From: Clostridiales bacterium
GTDB lineage: Bacteria > Bacillota > Clostridia > Christensenellales > Aristaeellaceae
Reading direction: 5' to 3'
Length of the DNA stretch: 41,318 bases
NCBI GenBank assembly: GCA_015056055.1
Contig: SVHC01000025.1
Location: 1-41,318, forward strand
Shown here piece after piece: positions 25,381 through 33,338 of the stretch. Position 1 is the first letter of the stretch. Each line of letters opens with the position of its first letter. Position numbers and translations under genes: made by a program. A model generated the notes under the pieces. That model saw only the letters and a list, made by a program, of their open reading frames with translations. It made no database searches and had not been told where the DNA came from.

Positions 25381-25585
25381 CACACATATCCTCCTCTCCA
25401 AATAGATCATCCAAACTTCTTCCAAGCACTCGGCAGATTGCCCGACAGAGACGTATCGTTGGATTGTACTCACCCTGTTCGATTGCGTTCATCGTTTGGC
25501 GCGAGATACCAACTGCTTCAGCGAGCGCTTTTTGAGTCATGTCCTTTTCAGCTCTTGCTACCTTGATTCTAATGTTCCGTGTGAT
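25358..25585 (-). CDS. Small XRE-family HTH regulator; apparent ATC start codon
   Basis: About 75 residues with a complete Cro/C1-type helix-turn-helix (DMTQKALAEAVGISRQTMNA, then IEQGEYNPTIRLCRAICRVL) and an acidic tail. Such short regulators normally begin M-x-R-N-I-R. Here TRNIRIKVARAEKD is preceded by ATC at 25585, 8 bases after the AAGGAGG site (25594-25600). The only in-frame ATG (25618) lies between the -35 and -10 boxes of the promoter, so it is not transcribed, and a GTG at 25594 starts inside the binding site. An ATC (or mutated ATG) start is therefore the simplest reading. It heads the operon with the membrane and zinc-ribbon proteins and probably represses it. Confidence 0.7.
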   Translation of the reverse strand: MTRNIRIKVARAEKDMTQKALAEAVGISRQTMNAIEQGEYNPTIRLCRAICRVLGRSLDDLFGEEDMCDEEKPQK

Positions 25586-25608
25586 ACAAAACACCTCCTT
25601 CGTATAAA

Positions 25609-25637
25609 ATATTAGCATAAAGCAGACAGTGTGTCAA
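25609..25637 (-). promoter_or_regulatory. Promoter for the XRE / membrane protein / zinc-ribbon operon
   Basis: Minus strand: TTGACA (25637-25632), 17-base spacer, TAATAT (25614-25609). Transcription should begin near 25602, only a few bases before the ribosome binding site. Confidence 0.8.
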
Positions 25638-25753
25638 GTATATGCGACATTTTTTCTGAATTGCGGTATCAGTCTGGCTTGCTCTCTGATTGAATAGGGT
25701 GTGACAATCACCAAAACGGCACAGACGAAAATATACGTTTATGCCGCTTGCTG

Positions 25754-25915
25754 TTTATGTTTTCCTCTTGGAATTTTGTCAATGAAAGCCGATTGACAGA
25801 AAATTTTGCTACACCTATAATTCCTCTTGGAACCTTCCACTTTAGTCAGCTTCCACTTTTGCGGATTTCACAGGGTGAAAATCAGGAACCTTCCACTTCA
25901 GCTTCCACTTTGGCA
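25754..25915. repeat. Short interspersed and tandem repeats upstream of the rubrerythrin 3' end
   Basis: TTCCTCTTGGAA occurs twice (near 25756 and 25821). GGAACCTTCCACTT then TCAGCTTCCACTTT occurs twice in tandem (25829-25862 and 25886-25915), and a third copy of TCAGCTTCCACTTTTGC is at 24397-24413. The rest of the 25640-25985 gap holds no gene, only the XRE promoter end and the rubrerythrin terminators. Confidence 0.6.
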
Positions 25916-25916
25916 C

Positions 25917-25951
25917 GAAAAAAAGGATGACCTCTCATTGAGATCATCCTT
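25917..25951 (-). terminator. Terminator of the rubrerythrin gene
   Basis: Minus strand: AAGGATGA (25951-25944), inner TCTC/GAGA, TCATCCTT (25930-25923), then a run of T (25922-25917). Confidence 0.8.
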
Positions 25952-25965
25952 GATTATCCCCTCAA

Positions 25966-25986
25966 TCAGAGGGTGAAACCCTCTGA
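25966..25986 (-). terminator. Hairpin directly after the rubrerythrin stop
   Basis: TCAGAGGGT (25966-25974) and ACCCTCTGA (25978-25986) form a perfect 9-bp stem with a 3-base loop, adjoining the stop codon. It has no T-tract, so it may protect the mRNA end. Confidence 0.5.
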
Positions 25987-26532
25987 TTACTTGCCGAAGT
26001 AACGCTCGAGCAGTCCGGCGAAAGCCTTTCCATGTCTCGCCTCGTCCCTTGCCATTTCATGCACAGTGTCATGGATAGCGTCGAGGTTCAGCTGTTTTGC
26101 GAGCTTGGCCAGTTCGGTCTTGCCTGCGGTTGCGCCGTTTTCGGCCTCAACGCGCATCTCGAGGTTCTTCTTGGTGGAGTCGGTTACGACTTCGCCGAGG
26201 AGCTCAGCAAACTTTGCAGCATGCTCTGCCTCTTCGAAGGCTGCCTTTTCCCAGTACAGGCCGATTTCCGGATAGCCTTCGCGATGTGCGACGCGTGCCA
26301 TTGCCAAGTACATACCAACCTCGGTGCACTCGCCCATGAAGTTTGCACGCAGACCTTCCATGATCTCTTCCGGTGCGCCCTGTGCTACGCCGACGATGTG
26401 CTCGGCTGCCCAGCCCATTTCGCCCTTCTGCTCTACGAACTTCTCTGCGGGAACCTTGCACTGCGGGCAATTGGCCGGTGCGGAATCTCCCTCGTAAACA
26501 TAACCACATACGCTGCAAACAAACTTCTTCAT
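25987..26532 (-). CDS. Reverse rubrerythrin (rubredoxin then diiron peroxidase domain)
   Basis: A 181-residue reverse rubrerythrin. The rubredoxin at the N-terminus has C6, C9, C22 and C25, followed by a ferritin-like diiron domain with [29 protein letters not shown] and [13 protein letters not shown]. It reduces hydrogen peroxide and oxygen using electrons from NADH through a rubredoxin reductase. Its diiron part differs from that of the fusion protein at 11337-12524 at only about eight positions in about 140, and the DNA is also nearly the same, so it is a recent duplicate or has been converted. Unlike the fusion, it needs a separate electron donor. GGAGGAA precedes the ATG and it has its own promoter, consistent with strong stress expression. 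Confidence 0.95.
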   Translation of the reverse strand: MKKFVCSVCGYVYEGDSAPANCPQCKVPAEKFVEQKGEMGWAAEHIVGVAQGAPEEIMEGLRANFMGECTEVGMYLAMARVAHREGYPEIGLYWEKAAFEEAEHAAKFAELLGEVVTDSTKKNLEMRVEAENGATAGKTELAKLAKQLNLDAIHDTVHEMARDEARHGKAFAGLLERYFGK

Positions 26533-26582
26533 TACTATTTCCTCCCTGATTTTTCTTATCTCAATTTTTGTTTTTCTTTTCT

Positions 26583-26604
26583 TGCGTCCGTTCTCTTCCG
26601 GACG
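26583..26604 (-). other. 5' leader hairpin of the rubrerythrin mRNA
   Basis: GCGTCCG (26583-26589) pairs with CGGACGC (26598-26604), a perfect 7-bp stem lying between the promoter and the ribosome binding site. It may stabilise the mRNA; regulation is not shown. Confidence 0.4.
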
Positions 26605-26620
26605 CTATATAGATAAACAC

Positions 26621-26649
26621 AGTATATCATGTTGAAACACATGAATCAA
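26621..26649 (-). promoter_or_regulatory. Promoter for the rubrerythrin gene
   Basis: Minus strand: TTGATT (26649-26644), 17-base spacer, TATACT (26626-26621). The -35 overlaps a small palindrome (AAACTTTTTT with AAAAAAGTTT, 26648-26668) that may end the TPR gene. Confidence 0.6.
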
Positions 26650-26668
26650 ACTTTTTTGAAAAAAGTTT

Positions 26669-27409
26669 TTATCCGCGAATTTTAGCCTTAAGATCCTCAA
26701 TCTGTTCGCGGGTTACGGGGCAGAGGGTAGAGAAGTTGCCCTTTGCGGTACGATCCAGCAATTCGAGCGCTTCTGCCTTTTTGCCGTCTTCAAAATAGAG
26801 CTGAGCAAGGGTATAGCAGGTTACAATCTGAGAAGGCTTTTCTGCCAGTGCGCGCTGGAAATAGTCGATGGCTGCATCGCGCTCGCCCATGGCAAGCTTC
26901 AACTGTCCAAGGTTATCCAGCGTAGAGGGATCCTCTTCATCGTATTCGTAGGCTTCTTCATTGAATCTGATAGCTTCCGCAAAATCGCCGGTTTCCTTGG
27001 CTTTCTCAATGAGGAATTGGCCAAGTACGGTATATACAAATGCGGTTCTGCCGCTGCCGTCCACGATGCGCATCTGTTCAATGGCCTTGTCCAGATTGCC
27101 CATTTTCCACTGGAGCACGGCATAGTTGCTGTGCAGCTGTTTGCGCTGCTCGGAAGTCATCTGCGCATTGTTCAGGCGAAGCATAACGTCACGGGACTTT
27201 TCCAAATGGTCATAGCGCATCAGAAGAATACTGTATGCCATTACATAGTTGGGATCGTCCATGCCGTCCTTAAAAGCCTTTTCGTACAGTTCAAGAGCCT
27301 GCTTATGGAAGGCAAGACCTTCTTCCTTTTTGCCCATTTCAAAGGCGCGGTTGCCCTGATTGTGACGGGTATAAGCATTGCGTGCGGTAAAGCTTTTGAA
27401 GAAATTCAT
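26669..27409 (-). CDS. TPR repeat protein
   Basis: A 246-residue soluble protein of helical tetratricopeptide repeats, roughly six. Clear ones are GNRAFEMGKKEEGLAFHKQA near the N-terminus, NYAVLQWKMGNLDKAIEQM (about 94-112), LDNLGQLKLAMGERDAAIDY and YTLAQLYFEDGKKAEALELL, each with the usual spaced W/L-G-Y-A-P-like small and large residues. TPR proteins are scaffolds for protein contacts. It starts 6 bases after the YprB-like exonuclease gene, so the two are surely co-transcribed and may work together, since the exonuclease-like protein also ends in TPR-like helices. Cytoplasmic; partner unknown. Confidence 0.85.
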   Translation of the reverse strand: MNFFKSFTARNAYTRHNQGNRAFEMGKKEEGLAFHKQALELYEKAFKDGMDDPNYVMAYSILLMRYDHLEKSRDVMLRLNNAQMTSEQRKQLHSNYAVLQWKMGNLDKAIEQMRIVDGSGRTAFVYTVLGQFLIEKAKETGDFAEAIRFNEEAYEYDEEDPSTLDNLGQLKLAMGERDAAIDYFQRALAEKPSQIVTCYTLAQLYFEDGKKAEALELLDRTAKGNFSTLCPVTREQIEDLKAKIRG

Positions 27410-27415
27410 AGTGTG

Positions 27416-28543
27416 TCACCTCAATTTTCGAATTATGCGATCGCAGCGTTTTTGAATGGCTGCTTTTTCTTCATCGTTGGCGAGCTTCAGCGCCTTTTCT
27501 GCGTGAAGAAGGGCTTCGGGCAGATTGCGCTGCTTATGCTCTGCGTATTTGGCGAGTTCCACGTGAGGATATGCGCCAAGCTGGCGGCGCATTACCATCG
27601 TTTCCAGAATGCGGACAGCTTCGGGCCAGTTTCCTTCCCTGCGGTAGAGCTGATACAGATGTCGGTTTGCATGTCCGGCAAAGCGTTCTGCATGCAGCGC
27701 GGATATGCTGGTAAGGGGTCGCGGTGCGCTTGCCATGGTGTAGAGACGTTTGGCCTGCTCTTTTTCTCCGCGGCTTTCGAATACGCGACCGGCGCTGAAA
27801 AGATCAATCTGCTCGCAGATTTCCTCCGGCTTATAGTAAGCTTCCGCCAGCACGGTCATGAGCTTTCCAAGGGAGATAACATCCTCGCGATTGTGCTCCA
27901 AAACATCGGTAAGCAGAGATTCATTGCCGGTTTTCAGATATTCGAAATATCGCCCCGGAACCTCGCTGCCCGGAAGGTCATCTGTGCGCGGCTGGCCGAG
28001 AATGTGCTCTTCAAGATTGGCAAGACGGCAGCTTTTCAGACGCAGCTTCCAAAGTTTGCGCGCGGGAAGCAGAAGATCCACATTTTCGAGCGCGGGCATT
28101 TCGCCGCGCATGCGGTGCATGGTAAGGCGGGAATTCAGAAGCAGAAGATCAAAATTTGCTCCGTTGAAGGTTACAATTGCGCGGAAACGCTGTGCTGCGG
28201 AGCAGACGGCGTTCAGAAGATCGATTTCATCCGGATAGTCGCGCATCAGATATTGCTCGACGATGAACTCATTCCCATCCAGATATCCCAGACCAACCAG
28301 AAAAGCCACGGTTCCTGCGCCGCGGGAAAGGCCGGTTGTTTCCGTATCCAGAAAGAGACAGTCTCGTGCGCTCTCCGTCTGAAACCCCAGCGCATGAAAA
28401 CGCGCACCGTCCATGGCAAGAAGCGCCTGTTCGGCCGGTACACTGTGCCGCCGCACGATAAGTCCACTTCTTACGGGTTTGGACGGCGCCGCAGGTTTTG
28501 CCGGTGCTATGGCATTGAGCTTTTTAAGTAGACTTGAAGCCAT
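27416..28543 (-). CDS. YprB-like RNase H-fold 3'-5' exonuclease with TPR-like C-terminus
   Basis: About 375 residues. A Pro/Ala-rich N-terminus (about 1-45) leads to an RNase_H_2 (YprB/DEDD) domain with the acidic motifs CLFLDTETTGLSRGAGT (D-x-E), IVTFNGANFDLLLL (N-G-x-x-F-D) and HNREDVISLGKLM (D near the end). This fold cuts nucleic acids from the 3' end with two metal ions. The C-terminal third is helical with repeat-like spacing (EEKAAIQKRCD at the end). The start is the ATG at 28543, the first ATG after the predicted transcription start near 28592. No ribosome binding site is obvious, so it is less sure. It is followed directly by the TPR gene. Confidence 0.8.
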   Translation of the reverse strand: MASSLLKKLNAIAPAKPAAPSKPVRSGLIVRRHSVPAEQALLAMDGARFHALGFQTESARDCLFLDTETTGLSRGAGTVAFLVGLGYLDGNEFIVEQYLMRDYPDEIDLLNAVCSAAQRFRAIVTFNGANFDLLLLNSRLTMHRMRGEMPALENVDLLLPARKLWKLRLKSCRLANLEEHILGQPRTDDLPGSEVPGRYFEYLKTGNESLLTDVLEHNREDVISLGKLMTVLAEAYYKPEEICEQIDLFSAGRVFESRGEKEQAKRLYTMASAPRPLTSISALHAERFAGHANRHLYQLYRREGNWPEAVRILETMVMRRQLGAYPHVELAKYAEHKQRNLPEALLHAEKALKLANDEEKAAIQKRCDRIIRKLR

Positions 28544-28598
28544 TGAAATAAAACCGAGCCGAAACTTCGGAGTCCTCCAGATTGATTTGGTTCTATAT

Positions 28599-28627
28599 AT
28601 TATACATTCTTGCGCGGCAAAAAACAA
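28599..28627 (-). promoter_or_regulatory. Promoter for the exonuclease-TPR pair
   Basis: Minus strand: TTGTTT (28627-28622), 17-base spacer, TATAAT (28604-28599). It rules out the longer open frame upstream as coding. Confidence 0.65.
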
Positions 28628-28638
28628 GCCTTACGGAG

Positions 28639-29733
28639 TCAGGCAGATGCTTGTGTAGATTTGGATTCGATAGCGGCAGCAATTTCCACAAGCTGTTTTC
28701 GGGAGGAAACGCCGAGTTTGCTGTACAGATTCCGGTTATGATACTTAAGCGTATTTTCCGTTATATTCAATTCTTCACGAATTTCTTTTGTGCTTTTTCC
28801 GGCAAGATAATAATCATAGACGGTGCGTTCTGTAGGGGTGAGGGTACGGATTTGGGAAGCAAAATATTCGCATTTGGCAGCAAAGTTTTGCGCATCTTCC
28901 TGAGTTTCCTCGCTGGGAATTTCAATAGAATCACCGATGGGCTGATTGGTGTGAGAAGCGGCGGAATTGTGGTTTGCCGTGATTCGCTCGGCTTCCTGCA
29001 GCATAAGATACAGGCTCAGCAAAAACAATTCACTGATGATATAAGAAATGGAAAGAAGCTCAAAATCTACTTTTACCAGCTGCTCCAAAAGCCATACGCC
29101 GATATTAACCAGCACTGCTCCGGCGAGGGTGATAGCATGGATTGCGGAAGTCAGCATTTTCTTTGAGGCGGCATACACAATCGCCGCTACAGATGCCCCC
29201 AGATAGCCAATCAGATAAACAAGATACAGCGGATGCCACGGACCATATACCTTATTCAGTGTCGTTGCTCCGTTAACGATAGAAAGGGAAACCTCCTCAT
29301 AGTAAATGGGAAGATAACCGGGAGTTGCAGCAATCAAAAAAACAATAGCACTGATGCACAGGAGAATGGGCGGAAGTGCTTTTTTGTACTTCAATCTGCA
29401 TGTATCCATGATGCTCATGAACATAGATAAAGGCAGAAATACAGATCCAAGATAGGAAAGACGATTGGCGTGCAAAGCCAGTTCCAATGTTTGAGAAACG
29501 GAAAGTATCATATATCCTGCGTTTACAACAAAGACAGAAGAAAAAAGCATCAGCAGCCATTTGTCCTTTTTGCGAAGCAGAATGCAGTATCCTGCAAGAA
29601 GAATCAGGGAAAGTACGGTTGTTACAGTATAGATACTGGATATGCTTGCGCTTTTTTGACCGATAGCACTGCAGCCGGAAAGGGAAAATGCCATGAGAAC
29701 AAGAAGGAGAGCCAAGCTCAGTTTTTTGTTCAT
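28639..29733 (-). CDS. Membrane-anchored LuxR-type regulator with lipobox
   Basis: A 364-residue protein. The N-terminus is a lipoprotein-type signal (LALLLVLMAFSLSGC with C21), followed by about seven hydrophobic helices (about 35-245) resembling the 7TM sensor part of some histidine kinases. A linker of about 40 acidic residues (SIEIPSEETQEDAQNF) leads to a LuxR-type helix-turn-helix at the C-terminus (LTPTERTVYDYYLAGKSTKE, then REELNITENTLKYHNRNL). So DNA binding would happen at the membrane, like CadC or ToxR-type regulators but with a LuxR domain. Related 7TM-LuxR proteins are common in gut Clostridia. AAGGAG precedes the ATG. Targets unknown. Confidence 0.85.
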   Translation of the reverse strand: MNKKLSLALLLVLMAFSLSGCSAIGQKSASISSIYTVTTVLSLILLAGYCILLRKKDKWLLMLFSSVFVVNAGYMILSVSQTLELALHANRLSYLGSVFLPLSMFMSIMDTCRLKYKKALPPILLCISAIVFLIAATPGYLPIYYEEVSLSIVNGATTLNKVYGPWHPLYLVYLIGYLGASVAAIVYAASKKMLTSAIHAITLAGAVLVNIGVWLLEQLVKVDFELLSISYIISELFLLSLYLMLQEAERITANHNSAASHTNQPIGDSIEIPSEETQEDAQNFAAKCEYFASQIRTLTPTERTVYDYYLAGKSTKEIREELNITENTLKYHNRNLYSKLGVSSRKQLVEIAAAIESKSTQASA

Positions 29734-29739
29734 GATAAC

Positions 29740-30269
29740 AACTCCTTAGTGCAGATAAATTCCTGTATAAGAAAGAACTTTGGTCTGTTTTTTCTTTTTC
29801 TGAAATTACAACGCGATGATTGAAAAAAATTCAGAAATGCAGGTGTTTAGGGGGCAAAATGGAATGAATTTTGTGGGTGAGTGCAAGAAGCAATCGATGG
29901 AATTTTTTATGTGATGTGAGCAGAGAAACATACAGACTTTGTTTAGGGACAATTTCGTGTAATCCCACCCGTTTTCCCACCCGAATTAAGGGGAACTATA
30001 AATTTTTGAGCCTGTTTCCCACCCGTTTTAGCATGAGGGGCGGGGACATTTTTGGAAAAAACTATAAAATAGTATTATGAAAGGGGATGAGAAAAACGCG
30101 CATTGCCGGAGAGAGTCAGTTTCAAAATCAAATTGTTGCTGAAGCCCTTTTTGTTATATTGAATTATTATATCACAGAAATCCGGTTCAGTAAAGAAAAT
30201 GGTGGAGTGCATGGTGGGAGAAAATCTGAGGAATGAAAACCTAAAAAGTTTGCTGAAGAAGGTGTTCAT
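29740..30269. other. 530-base intergenic region without genes; A/T-rich with CCCACCC repeats
   Basis: No open frame with a ribosome binding site was found. It contains the LuxR-gene leader and a G-quadruplex-like block on the minus strand: GGGTGGGAAAACGGGTGGG (29982-29964), with a further CCCACCCG at 30018-30025. A-rich stretches with possible -10 boxes lie near 30060-30080 and 30150-30175, perhaps for the lipoprotein gene. A plus-strand frame at 29871-30080 lacks support. Confidence 0.5.
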
Positions 30270-30740
30270 ATGGTAGGAATAAGGGCACTTGTTTGTTGGG
30301 CTATTATAGCGGTCATACTTACAGGATGTGCGCATCTGAAAAAAACAGGAACCGATGCGCAGATTTCAAGCTTTTGTTATCAGCATAGCGGGATGCATAC
30401 CGGTTTGATTTACACGTATAACCTCCAAAAAGAAAATGAGGGATATACAGCATATTATGATCTGAATGGTGGGCAGATGCTTTTTTCGGTCCCGGTAGAT
30501 GCAGATTTCGCGGCTGAACTTAAAAAAATTGTGGATGAAAACAATCTGTATGCCTGGGATGGATTCGATGAGGCGCCATATGATGTGCTGGACGGAGAAT
30601 CTTTCACATTACGTATTGAGTTTGAGGATGGTACGAAGATAAGGGCATGCGGAAGCAATAGTTATCCCAAAGGCTATCAAGAGGCATATGGAGAGATACA
30701 GGCAGTATTTGAACGATATTCCGGGTTGGCAGAGCAATAG
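30270..30740 (+). CDS. Lipoprotein of unknown function
   Basis: A 156-residue protein with a lipoprotein signal (LVCWAIIAVILTGC, lipobox LTGC) so it should be anchored on the outside of the membrane. The mature part is beta-rich with an acidic C-terminal half (FTLRIEFEDGTKIRACGSNS). A short FCYQHSGMHTG motif near residue 35 recalls a motif in the next protein. AAGGTG lies just before the ATG. It is the first of three exported-protein genes in a row, 41 bases before the next, so they are probably co-expressed. No known family. Confidence 0.7.
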   Translation: MVGIRALVCWAIIAVILTGCAHLKKTGTDAQISSFCYQHSGMHTGLIYTYNLQKENEGYTAYYDLNGGQMLFSVPVDADFAAELKKIVDENNLYAWDGFDEAPYDVLDGESFTLRIEFEDGTKIRACGSNSYPKGYQEAYGEIQAVFERYSGLAEQ

Positions 30741-30781
30741 GAGCAAATGAGCTTGGAAAAAGGAAATCAGGGGGAAGAATT

Positions 30782-33277
30782 ATGAGACTTAAAAAAACAC
30801 TGGCGATGATGGTGGCAATTATTTTATTGACGGGAACAATGGGTACCGCGTTGGCTGCAACGCAGTGCATGCGGCACGATTGGTCTATAATCGACTGGAT
30901 AACCGGAGACAGTCCGTGTGGTACGCAGCAGGGAGTACACTACTGCCATACATGCGGTGAGCAGGAGTTGGTGACAAAATATGTCGAACACCGTTGGACA
31001 GACTGGATGTGGGAAAATGAACCGACCTGTCAGCAGGAGGGAATCCGTTCCCGCTACTGCATGACGTGCGGCCATAACGAAGAAGAAAGAACGGGATATG
31101 GTGCTCATAAATTTGGCGAATGGAAGACAGTTTCCTGGCCCACATGCACGAAAGAGGGCAGGCAGGAGAGGACGTGCTCGGTTTGCGGACAAGTTGAAAG
31201 TTCATCGATTCCGAAGAAAAATCACAATTTCGGCGAGTGGATTATCGTTCAGGATGCAACGCCATTTTCGGTTGGTATTCGTGAACGTACCTGCTCTGTT
31301 TGTGGATATACGCAGCGTGAAGAATTCTATCCGGATAGAACGCTGATTCGCGGCGGTAATAACGATAAGGACGCTGTTAAGGAACTGCAGGAGAAACTGA
31401 ACGAAGAGGGCTATGACTGCGGAAAGGCAGACGGCGTGTTTGGCGAGCAGACGGAGCAGGCTGTGAAGGAATTCCAGGAAGATCACGGAATGGACCCGGA
31501 CGGTGTTGCATGGCCGGGGATGCAGGAGGAACTGTTCGGAGAAGAGAATGAACCCAATGAGCCCTCCCCTACGGAAGCACCTAACTTCCCTCCGCTGTTC
31601 AATCCGCCGCCGACATCGAATGAGAATCCTGAGGACGCTGTGATTGAGGGCGGACTGGATATTTTCAAGGCGGCATTTACGCCTCCGGCAAATGGTGTGT
31701 ACTATGTGGCCGGCGAAACCATTACGTTCGAAATCACAATACATAACAATAGCAATTCGGCGATGTACAATGTGAATGTGTACGATACAATGATCGCCGA
31801 TGAAACACCGATCAAGATATATGAAAAGATTATTCCGGGCTTCGCAGAGACGCTGATGGTGAACTACACCGTGACGGAAATTGATACCATGTGTCCTACG
31901 CTGTTCAACGTCGCGCAGGTAATGGGCACGGCGGATGATGGCAAGGATTATGCGGCGATGTGTACGCTGGAAGTTCTGGTCGGTTACGACTCCGAATATC
32001 CGCCGGTATTTGGCGTTATTACAGATGTCCAGGTCGTTAAGGAAGAAATCAGCACACCTGAAAACGGTAAATATTATACGGAAGGGGAAACTATTTCCTA
32101 TAAGATTACCGTATTCAACAATGGCGAAACCATGCTGGAGAATGTATGCGTGTATGATTCGCTGAAGACGGATGGTAAGGGCCGCATAGCGATTATTGAC
32201 AGTATGGGCCCCGGCGAAGCGCACGAGAACTTCTTTGATTACGTGGTTACTGCAGAGGACGTTGCGACAGGATTTGTGGAAAACATGGCTTCTGCAGGTT
32301 TTGATATTGTGAACATAGAATGCGGTAACATAGATGTGATTTCCGATTTTGCAGATTCGAATATTGTAATCAGTGATACTGACGGCGATGAGGAAGAAAT
32401 TGTACCTGATTTTGCGGGCAAAATCGATACTGCAATTATAAAGAAAGCTGACATCTGCAAATTGCAGTCAACAGGATATGACGAGATGGCAATGGATTGG
32501 GAGCAGTATTTCTGCTCAAAGCATTCCGGAACGCATGATGCTGTTTTGACGATGCTTGATGCAGCAGGTAACGGCGAAGAAGCACAGCTGAAGGTATGGC
32601 AGTATGCAATCGGACTCTGGCAGGCGGAACTTGACGCCATGTATGAAGAACTTATTCTCGGCTGTGATGCTGGAGCAAAACGAACCATTCTCAGCGAACG
32701 AATTCAGTTTGAAATTCAGGCAATGAATTATGGCACGGCGATGAATGCATTGTATCCCACAGAGCCGACACTGGCAGCACAGAAGGTGGCCGAAATGTGG
32801 GAGGAAAAATGCACTGAGATGTGCTATGAAATACATACTGCGCCTGCGGAGCGTGCAGATAAGCTGACTGTAGAACTTATGCGCGAGGCAAATCTTCCTG
32901 CTGCACGTGAGTGCATATGCAGCGTGACGGAGGAAGATGCGAAGAACAAAATATATACCGATCACCTTTGTGGTGTGCATGGCTTCACTTTCTCCATGAC
33001 GATGGCCTTGCTGAAGAATGGACAGAATGCAGAAGAATGGGCGCGTATACGGAGCATGTGGACGATGGAGCTGAACAGTTCCTACAATGCTCTGTATAAT
33101 GCTGTGGACATGAATGGCGAAATCATTATGGTGGAAAAGGCGATGTTTGGCAGCTATCTTGAAGCGCATGAAACTTATCTGAAAGCGCTCTATCCGGATA
33201 AACCTGAAATTGTGGAAGAAGTTATCACCACGATGATTATCGAACGTACGCTGGAAATGTGCGAACTCGTAAAGTAA
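30782..33277 (+). CDS. Large exported cell-wall protein: zinc-ribbon-like repeats, peptidoglycan-binding and DUF11 domains
   Basis: An 831-residue exported protein with signal peptide (LAMMVAIILLTGTMGTALA). Residues about 50-180 hold three or four repeats of about 45 residues with the H-x-F/W-x-x-W ... R-x-C-x-x-CG pattern (RSRYCMTCGHN, RTCSVCGQVE, RTCSVCGYTQ). A peptidoglycan-binding domain follows (LQEKLNEEGYDCGKADGVFG), then a Pro-rich linker, then two DUF11-type beta domains (FEITIHNNSNSAMYNVNVYD; YKITVFNNGETMLENVCVYD). The last 280 residues are helical with two related segments having CxxH motifs (FCSKHSGTHDAVLTM; LCGVHGFTFSMTMAL). It is likely wall-bound and adhesive or structural. The start has GGGGAAG upstream. 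Confidence 0.8.
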   Translation: MRLKKTLAMMVAIILLTGTMGTALAATQCMRHDWSIIDWITGDSPCGTQQGVHYCHTCGEQELVTKYVEHRWTDWMWENEPTCQQEGIRSRYCMTCGHNEEERTGYGAHKFGEWKTVSWPTCTKEGRQERTCSVCGQVESSSIPKKNHNFGEWIIVQDATPFSVGIRERTCSVCGYTQREEFYPDRTLIRGGNNDKDAVKELQEKLNEEGYDCGKADGVFGEQTEQAVKEFQEDHGMDPDGVAWPGMQEELFGEENEPNEPSPTEAPNFPPLFNPPPTSNENPEDAVIEGGLDIFKAAFTPPANGVYYVAGETITFEITIHNNSNSAMYNVNVYDTMIADETPIKIYEKIIPGFAETLMVNYTVTEIDTMCPTLFNVAQVMGTADDGKDYAAMCTLEVLVGYDSEYPPVFGVITDVQVVKEEISTPENGKYYTEGETISYKITVFNNGETMLENVCVYDSLKTDGKGRIAIIDSMGPGEAHENFFDYVVTAEDVATGFVENMASAGFDIVNIECGNIDVISDFADSNIVISDTDGDEEEIVPDFAGKIDTAIIKKADICKLQSTGYDEMAMDWEQYFCSKHSGTHDAVLTMLDAAGNGEEAQLKVWQYAIGLWQAELDAMYEELILGCDAGAKRTILSERIQFEIQAMNYGTAMNALYPTEPTLAAQKVAEMWEEKCTEMCYEIHTAPAERADKLTVELMREANLPAARECICSVTEEDAKNKIYTDHLCGVHGFTFSMTMALLKNGQNAEEWARIRSMWTMELNSSYNALYNAVDMNGEIIMVEKAMFGSYLEAHETYLKALYPDKPEIVEEVITTMIIERTLEMCELVK

Positions 33278-33338
33278 CCAAGAAGAAAGTTTTCACGCCT
33301 GTCAGGCGGTGGGGAATATTCGCAAGGGAGAAAGTATC

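Noticed and set aside
25616-25618. ATG as start of the XRE regulator
   Set aside because: It lies between the -35 and -10 boxes and upstream of the ribosome binding site.
25754-25915. CRISPR-like array
   Set aside because: There are too few repeats, no regular spacers and no cas genes.
23400-26600. Complete insertion sequence or integrative element
   Set aside because: No transposase, integrase or terminal inverted repeats were found, only short direct repeats.
27017-28531. 504-codon plus-strand frame opposite the TPR and exonuclease genes
   Set aside because: It covers two coupled minus-strand genes with clear motifs and has no ribosome binding site.
29871-30080. 69-codon plus-strand frame in the 530-base gap
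   Set aside because: It runs through the CCCACCC repeats, has low complexity and lacks a ribosome binding site.
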